Shown here: piece by piece, positions 47,825 through 59,682 of the stretch
Layout: each line of letters starts with the position of its first letter
Position numbering within the stretch: the stretch's first letter is position 1
Assembly (NCBI RefSeq): GCF_050947875.1
Contig: NC_134570.1
Coordinates: forward strand, 244,644,584-244,708,583
From: Dermacentor variabilis
Taxonomy: Eukaryota; Arthropoda; Arachnida; Ixodida; Ixodidae
Direction of reading: 5' to 3'
Length of the DNA: 64,000 nt
Position numbers and translations under genes: made by a program
The notes under the pieces: model-generated
Seen by the model: only the letters and a program-made list of their open reading frames with translations
Told to the model about the DNA's origin: nothing
Databases searched by the model: none

Positions 47825-47928
47825 TACGCGTCTGCCAAAACATGCATATGCATGCTTAACAAGTGGTTTGGCGCAAATCCGTGTGCGGGTGCTAAAAAGA
47901 ACAGCATGGGCGTACTTAGCACGTCGTT

Positions 47929-50900
47929 TTGCAGACATCCAAGTGCGCGCTCTGCCAAAAGCAGCATGTGCATGCATATCTTGTGGTTTTGCAGATAGCA
48001 ACGTCCGCGTCTACCAAAAGATGCATCTGCATGCTTAACAAGTGGTTTGGCACAAATCCATGCGCGGGTGGTAAGAACAGCAGCATAGGCGTACTTAGCA
48101 CGTCGTTTGGCAGAAACTCACGTGCGCGCTCTGCCAAAAGCAGCATGTGCATGCATAACTTGTGGTTTCGCCGAAAACAACGTCCGCGTCTGCCAAAACA
48201 TGCATATGCATGTTTAAGAAGTGGTTTGGCACAAATTCATGTGCGGGTGCTAAAAAGAGCAGCATGGGCGTGCTTAGAACGTTGTTGGAAAGAAATCCAC
48301 GTGCTCGCTCTGCCAAAAGCAGAATGTGCATGCATAACTTGTGGTTTTGCATAAAACAACGTCCGCGTCTACCAAAAGATGCATGTGCATGCTCAACAAG
48401 TGGTTTGGCACAAATCCATGCGCGGGTGCTAAAAAGAGCAGCATGGGCGTGTTTAGGACGTCGTTTGGCAGAAATTCACGTGCGCGCTCTGCCAAAAGCA
48501 GCATGTGCATGCACAACTTGTGGTTTGGCAGAAAACAACGTCCGCGTCTGCCAAAACATGCATATGCATGCTTAAAAGGTGGTTTGGCACAAATCCGTGT
48601 GCGGGTGCTAAAAAGAACAGCATGGGCGTACTTAGCACGTCGTTTTGCAGACATCCAAGTGCGCGCTCTGCCAAAAGCAGCATGTGCATGCATATCTTGT
48701 GGTTTTGCAGAAAGCAACGTCCGCGTCTACCAAAAGATGCATCTGCATGCTTAACAAGTGGTTTGGCACAAATCCATGCGCGGGTGGTAAGAACAGCAGC
48801 ATAGGCGTACTTAGCACGTCGTTTGGCAGAAATTCACGTGCGCGCTCTGCCAAAAGCAGCATGTGCATGCATAACTTGTGGTTTCGCAGAAAACAACGTC
48901 CGCGTCTGCCAAAACATGCATATGCATGTTTAAGAAGTGGTTTGGCACAAATTCATGTGCGGGTGCTAAAAAGAGCAGCATGGGCGTGCTTAGAGCGTTG
49001 TTTGAAAGAAATCCACGTGCTCGCTCTGCCAAAAGCAGAATGTGCATGCATAACTTGTGGCTTTGCATAAAACAACGTCCGCGTCTATCAAAAGATGCAT
49101 GTGCATGCTCAACAAGTGGTTTGGCACAAATCCATGCGCGGGTGCTAAAAAGAGCAGCATGGGCTTGCTTAGGACGTCGTTTGGCAGAAATCCACGTGCG
49201 CGCTCTGCCAAAAGCAGCATGTGCATGCATAACTTGTGGTTTCGCAGAAAACAACGTCCGCGTCTGCGAAAACATGCATATGCATGTTTAAGAAGTGGTT
49301 TGGCACAAATCCATGTGCGGGTGCTAAAAAGAGCAGCATGGGCGTGCTTAGAACTTTGTTTGAAAGAAATCCACGTGCGCGCTCTGCCAAAAGCAGAATG
49401 TGCATGCATAACTTGTGGTTTTGCATAAAACAACGTCCGCGTCTACCAAACGATGCATGTGCCTGCTCAACAAGTGGTTTGGCACAAATCCATGCGCGAG
49501 TGCTAAAAAGAGCAGCATGGGCGTGTTTAGGACGTCGTTTGGCAGAAATCAACGTGCGCGCTCTGCCAAAAGCAGCATGTGCATGCACAACTTGTGGTTT
49601 GGCAGAAAACAACGTCCGCCTCTGCCAAAACATGCATATGCATCCTTAACAAGTGGTTTGGCACAAATCCATGCGCGGGTGCTAAAAAGAGCAGCATGGG
49701 CGTGCTTAGCACGTCGTTTGGCAGAAATGCACGTGCGCGCTCTGCCAAAAGCAGGACGTGCATGCATAACTTGTGGTTTGGCAGAAAACAACGTCCGCGT
49801 CTACCAAAAGATGTATTTGCATGCTTAACAAATGTTTTGACACAAATCCATGCTGGGGTGCTAAAGAAAGCAGCGTGGGCGTGCTTAGCACGTCGTTTGG
49901 CAGACATCCAAGTGCACGCTCTGCCAAAAGCAGCATGTGCATGCATATCTTGTGGTTTTGCAGAAAACAACGTCCGCGTCTACCAAAAGATGCATCTGCA
50001 TGCTTAACAAGTGGTTTGGCACAAATCTTGCGCGAGTGGTAAGAACAGCAGCATAGGCGTACTTAGCACGTCGTTTGGCAGAAATCCACGCGCGCGCTCT
50101 GCCAAAAGCAGCATGTGCATGCACAACTTGTGGTTTCGCAGAAAACAACGTCCGCGTCTGCGAAAACATGCATGTGCATGTTTAAGAAGTGGTTTGGCAC
50201 AAATCCATGTGCGGGTGCTAAAAAGAGCAGCATGGGCGTGCTTAGAACGTTGTTTGAAAGAAATCCACTTGCGCGCTCTGACAAAAGCAGAATGTGCATG
50301 CATAACTTGTGGTTTTGCATAAAACAACGTCCGCGTCTACCAAAAGATGCATGTGCCTGCTCAACAAGTGGTTTGGCACAAATCCATGCGCGGGTGCTAA
50401 AAAGAGCAGCATGGGCGTGTTTAGGACGTCGTTTGGCAGAAATCCACGTGCGCGCTCTGCCAAAAGCAGCATGTGCATGCACAACTTGTGGTTTGGCAGA
50501 AAACAACGTCCGCGTCTGCCAAAACATGCATTTGCATGCTTAACAAGTGGTTTGGCGCAAATCCGTGTGCGGGTGCTAAAAAGAACAGCATGGGCGTACT
50601 TAGCACGTCGTTTTGCAGACATCCAAGTGCGCGCTCTGCCAAAAGCAGCATGTGCATGCATATCTTGTGGTTTTGCAGAAAGCAACGTCCGCGTCTACCA
50701 AAAGATGCATCTGCATGCTTAACAAGTGGTTTGGCACAAATCCATGCGCGGGTGGTAAGAACAGCAGCATAGGCGTACTTAGCACGTCGTTTGGCAGAAA
50801 TTCACGTGCGCGCTCTGCCAAAAGCAGCATGTGCATGCATAACTTGTGGTTTCGCAGAAAACAACGTCCGCGTCTGCCAAAACATGCATATGCATGTTTA

Positions 50901-52401
50901 AGAAGTGGTTTGGCACAAATTCATGTGCGGGTGCTAAAAAGAGCAGCATGGGCGTGCTTAGAACGTTGTTTGAAAGAAATCCACGTGCTCGCTCTGCCAA
51001 AAGCAGAATGTGCATGCATAACTTGTGGTTTTGCATAAAACAACGTCCGCGTCTACCAAAAGATGCATCTGCATGCTTAACAAGTGGTTTGGCACAAATC
51101 TTGCGCGAGTGGTAAGAACAGCAGCATAGGCGTACTTAGCACGTCGTCTGGCAGAAATTCACGTGCGCGCTCTGCCAAAAGCGGCATGTGCATGCATAAC
51201 TTGTGGTTTCGCAGAAAACAACGTCCGCGTCTGCGAAAACATGCATATGCATGTTTAAGAAGTGGTTTGGCACAAATCCATGTGCGGGTGCTAAAAAGAG
51301 CAGCATGGGCGTTCTTAGAACGTTGTTTGAAAGAAATCCACTTGCGCGCTCTGACAAAAGCAGAATGTGCATGCATAACTTGTGGTTTTGCATAAAACAA
51401 CGTCCGCGTCTACCAAAAGATTCATGTGCCTGCTCAACAAGTGGTTTGGCACAAATCCATGCGCGGGTGCTAAAAAGAGCAGCATGGGCGTGTTTAGGAC
51501 GTCGTTTGGCAGAAATCCACGTGCGCGCTCTGCCAAAAGCAGCATGTGCATGCACAACTTGTGGTTTGGCAGAAAACAACGTCCGCGTCTGCCAAAACAT
51601 GCATATGCATGCTTAACAAGTGGTTTGGCGCAAATCCGTGTGCGGGTGCTAAAAAGAACAGCATGGGCGTACTTAGCACGTCGTTTTGCAGACATCCAAG
51701 TGCGTGCTCTGCCAAAAGCAGCATGTGCATGCATATCTTGTGGTTTTGCAGAAAGCAACGTCCGCGTCTACCAAAAGATGCATCTGCATGCTTAACAAGT
51801 GGTTTGGCACAAATCCATGCGCGGGTGGTAAGAACAGCAGCATAGGCGTACTTAGCACGTCGTTTGGCAGAAATTCACGTGCGCGCTCTGCCAAAAGCAG
51901 CATGTGCATGCATAACTTGTGGTTTCGCAGAAAACAACGTCCGCGTCTGCCAAAACATGCATATGCATGTTTAAGAAGTGGTTTGGCACAAATTCATGTG
52001 CGGGTGCTAAAAAGAGCAGCATGGGCGTGCTTAGAACGTTGTTGGAAAGAAATCCACGTGCTCGCTCTGCCAAAAGCAGAATGTGCATGCATAACTTGTG
52101 GTTTTGCATAAAACAACGTCCGCGTCTACCAAAAGATGCATGTGCGTGCTCAACAAGTGGTTTGGCACAAATCCATGCGCGGGTGCTAAAAAGAGCAGCA
52201 TGGGCGTGTTTAGGACGTCGTTTGGCAGAAATTCACGTGCGCGCTCTGCCAAAAGCAGCATGTGCATGCACAACTTGTGGTTTGGCAGAAAACAACGTCC
52301 GCATCTGCCAAAACATGCATATGCATGCTTAAAAGGTGGTTTGGCACAAATCCGTGTGCGGGTGCTAAAAAGAACAGCATGGGCGTACTTAGCACGTCGT
52401 T
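47929..52401 (+). repeat. Block Y, copy 2 (4,473 bp)
   Basis: 4,473 bp is 25 monomers minus 2, with two AAATCTTGCGCG B variants (near 50,028 and 51,098). It matches Y copy 1 from its left end, and its 49.6-51.2 kb part matches 39.6-41.2 kb (offset 10,018), which ties block Y to the 4.6-kb repeat. Private changes include GAAATCAACG near 49,547 and AAAGCGGCATG near 51,180. Confidence 0.8.
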
Positions 52402-54726
52402 TTGCAGACATCCAAGTGCGCGCTCTGCCAAAAGCAGCATGTGCATGCATATCTTGTGGTTTTGCAGAAAGCAACGTCCGCGTCTACCAAAAGATGCATC
52501 TGCATGCTTAACAAGTGGTTTGGCACAAATCCATGCGCGGGTGGTAAGAACAGCAGCATAGGCGTACTTAGCACGTCGTTTGGCAGAAATTCACGTGCGC
52601 GCTCTGCCAAAAGCAGCATGTGCATGCATAACTTGTGGTTTCGCAGAAAACAACGTCCGCGTCTGCCAAAACATGCATATGCATGTTTAACAAGTGGTTT
52701 GGCACAAATTCATGTGCGGGTGCTAAAAAGAGCAGCATGGGCGTGCTTAGAACGTTGTTTGAAAGAAATCCACGTGCTCGCTCTGCCAAAAGCAGAATGT
52801 GCATGCATAACTTGTGGCTTTGCATAAAACAACGTCCGCGTCTATCAAAAGATGCATGTGCATGCTCAACAAGTGGTTTGGCACAAATCCATGCGCGGGT
52901 GCTAAAAAGAGCAGCATGGGCGTGCTTAGGACGTCGTTTGGCAGAAATCCACGTGCGCGCTCTGCCAAAAGCAGCATGTGAATGCGTATCTTGTGGTTTG
53001 GCCGAAAAAAACGTACGCGTCTGCCAAAACATGCATATGCATCCTTAAGAAGTGGTTTGGCACGAATCCATGCGCGGGTGCTAAAAAGAGCAGCATGGGC
53101 ATGCTTAGCATGTCGTTTGGCAGAAATCCACGTGCGCGCTCTGCCAAAAGCAGCATTGCATGCATAACTTTTGGTTCGGCAGAAAACAACGTCCGCGTCT
53201 ACCAAACGATTCATGTGCATGCTTAACATGTGGTTTGACACAAATCCATGCGCGGGTGCTAAAAAGAGCAATATGGGCGTGCTTAGCACGTCGTTTGGCA
53301 AAAATCCACGTGCGCGCTCTGCCAAAAGCAGCATGTGCATGGGTAACTTGTGGCTTGGCAGAAAAAAACGTCCGCCTCTGCCAAAACATGCATATGCATC
53401 CTTAACAAGTGGTTTGGCACAAATCCATGCGCGGGTGCTAAAAAGAGCAGCATGGGCGTGCTTGGCACGTCGTTTGGCAGAAATGCACGTGCGCGCTCTG
53501 CCAAAAGCAGGACGTGCATGCATAACTTGTGGTTTGGCAGAAAACAACGTCCGCGTCTACCAAATGATGTATTTGCATGCTTAACAAATGTTTTGACACA
53601 AATCCATGCTGGGGTGCTAAAGAAAGCAGCGTGGGCGTGCTTAGCACGTCGTTTGGCAGACATCCAAGTGCGCGCTCTGCCAAAAGCAGCATGTGCATGC
53701 ATATCTTGTGGTTTTGCAGAAAACAACGTCCGCGTCTACCAAAAGATGCATCTGCATGCTTAACAAGTGGTTTGGCACAAATCCATGCGCGAGTGGTAAG
53801 AACAGCAGCATAGGCGTACTTAGCACGTCGTTTGGCAGAAATCCACGTGCGCGCTCTGCCAAAAGCAGCATGTGCATGCATAACTTGTGGTTTCGCAGAA
53901 AACAACGTCCGCGTCTGCGAAAACATGCATATGCATGTTTAAGAAGTGGTTTGGCACAAATCCATGTGCGGGTGCTAAAAAGAGCAGCATGGGCGTGCTT
54001 AGAACGTTGTTTGAAAAAAATCCACGTGCGCGCTCTGCCAAAAGCAGAATGTGCATGCATACCTTGTGGTTTTGCATAAAACAACGTCCGCGTCTACCAA
54101 AAGATGCATCTGCATGCTCAAGAAGTGGTTTGGCACAAATCTTGCGCGAGTGGTAAGAACAGCAGCATAGGCGTACTTAGCACGTCGTTTGGCAGAAATC
54201 CACGTGCGCGCTCTGCCAAAAGCAGCATGTGCATGCATAACTTGTGGTTTCGCAGAAAACAACGTCCGCGTCTGCGAAAACATGCATATGCATGTTTAAG
54301 AAGTGGTTTGGCACAAATCCATGTGCGGGTGCTAAAAAGAGCAGCATGGGCGTGCTTAGAACGTTGTTTGAAAGAAATCCACTTGCGCGCTCTGACAAAA
54401 GCAGAATGTGCATGCATAACTTCTGGTTTTGCATAAAACAACGTCCGCGTCTACCAAAAGATGCATGTGCCTGCTCAACAAGTGGTTTGGCACAAATCCA
54501 TGCGCGGGTGCTAAAAAGAGCAGCATGGGCGTGTTTAGGACGTCGTTTGGCAGAAATCCACGTGCGCGCTCTGCCAAAAGCAGCATGTGCATGCACAACT
54601 TGTGGTTTGGCAGAAAACAACGTCCGCGTCTGCCAAAACATGCATATGCATGCTTAACAAGTGGTTTGGCGCAAATCCGTGTGCGGGTGCTAAAAAGAAC
54701 AGCATGGGCGTACTTAGCACGTCGTT
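52402..54726 (+). repeat. Block X, copy 2 (2,325 bp)
   Basis: It matches block X copy 1 at 11,092 bp, and is followed immediately by a third copy at 2,325 bp from which I could not distinguish it. It includes the ATGCATCTGCATGCTCAAG variant near 54,105 and CTTCTGGTTTTGC near 54,421, both shared only with copy 3. Confidence 0.85.
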
Positions 54727-57051
54727 TTGCAGACATCCAAGTGCGCGCTCTGCCAAAAGCAGCATGTGCATGCATATCTTGTGGTTTTGCAGAAAGCAAC
54801 GTCCGCGTCTACCAAAAGATGCATCTGCATGCTTAACAAGTGGTTTGGCACAAATCCATGCGCGGGTGGTAAGAACAGCAGCATAGGCGTACTTAGCACG
54901 TCGTTTGGCAGAAATTCACGTGCGCGCTCTGCCAAAAGCAGCATGTGCATGCATAACTTGTGGTTTCGCAGAAAACAACGTCCGCGTCTGCCAAAACATG
55001 CATATGCATGTTTAACAAGTGGTTTGGCACAAATTCATGTGCGGGTGCTAAAAAGAGCAGCATGGGCGTGCTTAGAACGTTGTTTGAAAGAAATCCACGT
55101 GCTCGCTCTGCCAAAAGCAGAATGTGCATGCATAACTTGTGGCTTTGCATAAAACAACGTCCGCGTCTATCAAAAGATGCATGTGCATGCTCAACAAGTG
55201 GTTTGGCACAAATCCATGCGCGGGTGCTAAAAAGAGCAGCATGGGCGTGCTTAGGACGTCGTTTGGCAGAAATCCACGTGCGCGCTCTGCCAAAAGCAGC
55301 ATGTGAATGCGTATCTTGTGGTTTGGCCGAAAAAAACGTACGCGTCTGCCAAAACATGCATATGCATCCTTAAGAAGTGGTTTGGCACGAATCCATGCGC
55401 GGGTGCTAAAAAGAGCAGCATGGGCATGCTTAGCATGTCGTTTGGCAGAAATCCACGTGCGCGCTCTGCCAAAAGCAGCATTGCATGCATAACTTTTGGT
55501 TCGGCAGAAAACAACGTCCGCGTCTACCAAACGATTCATGTGCATGCTTAACATGTGGTTTGACACAAATCCATGCGCGGGTGCTAAAAAGAGCAATATG
55601 GGCGTGCTTAGCACGTCGTTTGGCAAAAATCCACGTGCGCGCTCTGCCAAAAGCAGCATGTGCATGGGTAACTTGTGGCTTGGCAGAAAAAAACGTCCGC
55701 CTCTGCCAAAACATGCATATGCATCCTTAACAAGTGGTTTGGCACAAATCCATGCGCGGGTGCTAAAAAGAGCAGCATGGGCGTGCTTGGCACGTCGTTT
55801 GGCAGAAATGCACGTGCGCGCTCTGCCAAAAGCAGGACGTGCATGCATAACTTGTGGTTTGGCAGAAAACAACGTCCGCGTCTACCAAATGATGTATTTG
55901 CATGCTTAACAAATGTTTTGACACAAATCCATGCTGGGGTGCTAAAGAAAGCAGCGTGGGCGTGCTTAGCACGTCGTTTGGCAGACATCCAAGTGCGCGC
56001 TCTGCCAAAAGCAGCATGTGCATGCATATCTTGTGGTTTTGCAGAAAACAACGTCCGCGTCTACCAAAAGATGCATCTGCATGCTTAACAAGTGGTTTGG
56101 CACAAATCCATGCGCGAGTGGTAAGAACAGCAGCATAGGCGTACTTAGCACGTCGTTTGGCAGAAATCCACGTGCGCGCTCTGCCAAAAGCAGCATGTGC
56201 ATGCATAACTTGTGGTTTCGCAGAAAACAACGTCCGCGTCTGCGAAAACATGCATATGCATGTTTAAGAAGTGGTTTGGCACAAATCCATGTGCGGGTGC
56301 TAAAAAGAGCAGCATGGGCGTGCTTAGAACGTTGTTTGAAAAAAATCCACGTGCGCGCTCTGCCAAAAGCAGAATGTGCATGCATACCTTGTGGTTTTGC
56401 ATAAAACAACGTCCGCGTCTACCAAAAGATGCATCTGCATGCTCAAGAAGTGGTTTGGCACAAATCTTGCGCGAGTGGTAAGAACAGCAGCATAGGCGTA
56501 CTTAGCACGTCGTTTGGCAGAAATCCACGTGCGCGCTCTGCCAAAAGCAGCATGTGCATGCATAACTTGTGGTTTCGCAGAAAACAACGTCCGCGTCTGC
56601 GAAAACATGCATATGCATGTTTAAGAAGTGGTTTGGCACAAATCCATGTGCGGGTGCTAAAAAGAGCAGCATGGGCGTGCTTAGAACGTTGTTTGAAAGA
56701 AATCCACTTGCGCGCTCTGACAAAAGCAGAATGTGCATGCATAACTTCTGGTTTTGCATAAAACAACGTCCGCGTCTACCAAAAGATGCATGTGCCTGCT
56801 CAACAAGTGGTTTGGCACAAATCCATGCGCGGGTGCTAAAAAGAGCAGCATGGGCGTGTTTAGGACGTCGTTTGGCAGAAATCCACGTGCGCGCTCTGCC
56901 AAAAGCAGCATGTGCATGCACAACTTGTGGTTTGGCAGAAAACAACGTCCGCGTCTGCCAAAACATGCATATGCATGCTTAACAAGTGGTTTGGCGCAAA
57001 TCCGTGTGCGGGTGCTAAAAAGAACAGCATGGGCGTACTTAGCACGTCGTT
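54727..57051 (+). repeat. Block X, copy 3 (2,325 bp), apparently identical to copy 2
   Basis: Every landmark and every small variant I checked in copy 2 is present 2,325 bp further on, including the GTTTGGCCGAAAAAAACG, GTCTATCAAAAG, CATACCTTGTGG and CTTCTGGTTTTGC changes. The near absence of differences means either a very recent duplication or an assembly repeat-number error. Confidence 0.85.
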
Positions 57052-59674
57052 TTGCAGACATCCAAGTGCGCGCTCTGCCAAAAGCAGCATGTGCATGCAT
57101 ATCTTGTGGTTTTGCAGAAAGCAACGTCCGCGTCTACCAAAAGATGCATCTGCATGCTTAACAAGTGGTTTGGCACAAATCCATGCGCGGGTGGTAAGAA
57201 CAGCAGCATAGGCGTACTTAGCACGTCGTTTGGCAGAAACTCACGTGCGCGCTCTGCCAAAAGCAGCATGTGCATGCATAACTTGTGGTTTCGCCGAAAA
57301 CAACGTCCGCGTCTGCCAAAACATGCATATGCATGTTTAAGAAGTGGTTTGGCACAAATTCATGTGCGGGTGCTAAAAAGAGCAGCATGGGCGTGCTTAG
57401 AACGTTGTTGGAAAGAAATCCACGTGCTCGCTCTGCCAAAAGCAGAATGTGCATGCATAACTTGTGGTTTTGCATAAAACAACGTCCGCGTCTACCAAAA
57501 GATGCATGTGCATGCTCAACAAGTGGTTTGGCACAAATCCATGCGCGGGTGCTAAAAAGAGCAGCATGGGCGTGTTTAGGACGTCGTTTGGCAGAAATTC
57601 ACGTGCGCGCTCTGCCAAAAGCAGCATGTGCATGCACAACTTGTGGTTTGGCAGAAAACAACGTCCGCGTCTGCCAAAACATGCATATGCATGCTTAAAA
57701 GGTGGTTTGGCACAAATCCGTGTGCGGGTGCTAAAAAGAACAGCATGGGCGTACTTAGCACGTCGTTTTGCAGACATCCAAGTGCGCGCTCTGCCAAAAG
57801 CAGCATGTGCATGCATATCTTGTGGTTTTGCAGAAAGCAACGTCCGCGTCTACCAAAAGATGCATCTGCATGCTTAACAAGTGGTTTGGCACAAATCCAT
57901 GCGCGGGTGGTAAGAACAGCAGCATAGGCGTACTTAGCACGTCGTTTGGCAGAAATTCACGTGCGCGCTCTGCCAAAAGCAGCATGTGCATGCATAACTT
58001 GTGGTTTCGCAGAAAACAACGTCCGCGTCTGCCAAAACATGCATATGCATGTTTAAGAAGTGGTTTGGCACAAATTCATGTGCGGGTGCTAAAAAGAGCA
58101 GCATGGGCGTGCTTAGAGCGTTGTTTGAAAGAAATCCACGTGCTCGCTCTGCCAAAAGCAGAATGTGCATGCATAACTTGTGGCTTTGCATAAAACAACG
58201 TCCGCGTCTATCAAAAGATGCATGTGCATGCTCAACAAGTGGTTTGGCACAAATCCATGCGCGGGTGCTAAAAAGAGCAGCATGGGCTTGCTTAGGACGT
58301 CGTTTGGCAGAAATCCACGTGCGCGCTCTGCCAAAAGCAGCATGTGCATGCATAACTTGTGGTTTCGCAGAAAACAACGTCCGCGTCTGCGAAAACATGC
58401 ATATGCATGTTTAAGAAGTGGTTTGGCACAAATCCATGTGCGGGTGCTAAAAAGAGCAGCATGGGCGTGCTTAGAACTTTGTTTGAAAGAAATCCACGTG
58501 CGCGCTCTGCCAAAAGCAGAATGTGCATGCATAACTTGTGGTTTTGCATAAAACAACGTCCGCGTCTACCAAAAGATGCATGTGCCTGCTCAACAAGTGG
58601 TTTGGCACAAATCCATGCGCGAGTGCTAAAAAGAGCAGCATGGGCGTGTTTAGGACGTCGTTTGGCAGAAATCCACGTGCGCGCTCTGCCAAAAGCAGCA
58701 TGTGCATGCACAACTTGTGGTTTGGCAGAAAACAACGTCCGCCTCTGCCAAAACATGCATATGCATCCTTAACAAGTGGTTTGGCACAAATCCATGCGCG
58801 GGTGCTAAAAAGAGCAGCATGGGCGTGCTTAGCACGTCGTTTGGCAGAAATGCACGTGCGCGCTCTGCCAAAAGCAGGACGTGCATGCATAACTTGTGGT
58901 TTGGCAGAAAACAACGTCCGCGTCTACCAAAAGATGTATCTGCATGCTTAACAAATGTTTTGACACAAATCCATGCTGGGGTGCTAAAGAAAGCAGCGTG
59001 GGCGTGCTTAGCACGTCGTTTGGCAGACATCCAAGTGCACGCTCTGCCAAAAGCAGCATGTGCATGCATATCTTGTGGTTTTGCAGAAAACAACGTCCGC
59101 GTCTACCAAAAGATGCATCTGCATGCTTAACAAGTGGTTTGGCACAAATCTTGCGCGAGTGCTAAGAACAGCAGCATAGGCGTACTTAGCACGTCGTTTG
59201 GCAGAAATCCACGTGCGCGCTCTGCCAAAAGCAGCATGTGCATGCATAACTTGTGGTTTCGCAGAAAACAACGTCCGCGTCTGCGAAAACATGCATATGC
59301 ATGTTTAAGAAGTGGTTTGGCACAAATCCATGTGCGGGTGTTAAAAAGAGCAGCATGGGCGTGCTTAGAACGTTGTTTGAAAGAAATCCACTTGCGCGCT
59401 CTGACAAAAGCAGAATGTGCATGCATAACTTGTGGTTTTGCATAAAACAACGTCCGCGTCTACCAAAAGATGCATGTGCCTGCTCAACAAGTGGTTTGGC
59501 ACAAATCCATGCGCGGGTGCTAGAAAGAGCAGCATGGGCGTGTTTAGGACGTCGTTTGGCAGAAATCCACGTGCGCGCTCTGCCAAAAGCAGCATGTGCA
59601 TGCACAACTTGTGGTTTGGCAGAAAACAACGTCCGCGTCTGCCAAAACATGCATATGCATGCTTAACAAGTTTA
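57052..59674 (+). repeat. Block Y, copy 3 (truncated at a breakpoint)
   Basis: It matches Y copy 1 at 13,417 bp (GTTGTTGGAAAG near 57,405; GTTTCGCCG near 57,289) and Y copy 2 at 9,123 bp towards its end. It lacks the 1,252-bp duplication. It stops at 59,672-59,675, where the B subunit reads AACAAGTTTATTTGGCGC and the sequence passes into the displaced copy of 3,887-5,640. Confidence 0.82.
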
Positions 59675-59682
59675 TTTGGCGC
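59668..59682 (+). other. Scarred recombination junction
   Basis: The normal text AACAAGTGGTTTGGCGC is here AACAAGTTTATTTGGCGC: GTGG is replaced by GTTTA, a net one-base gain. To the left the sequence is block Y; to the right it follows 3,887-5,640 at an offset of 55,788. This is the only place where a block boundary carries a visible scar, which suggests end joining rather than exchange in register. Confidence 0.75.

Larger units (their letters stand above)
43635..47928 (+). repeat. Block Y, copy 1 (4,294 bp, with internal duplications)
   Basis: Its first ~2.25 kb matches 47,929 onward (offset 4,294) and 57,052 onward (offset 13,417). It differs from the other Y copies by a 1,252-bp internal tandem duplication (44,617-47,120) and a 358-bp one (about 47,136-47,824). 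Marker variants are GTTGTTGGAAAGAAATCC near 43,990 and GTTTCGCCGAAAAC near 43,873. Confidence 0.8.
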
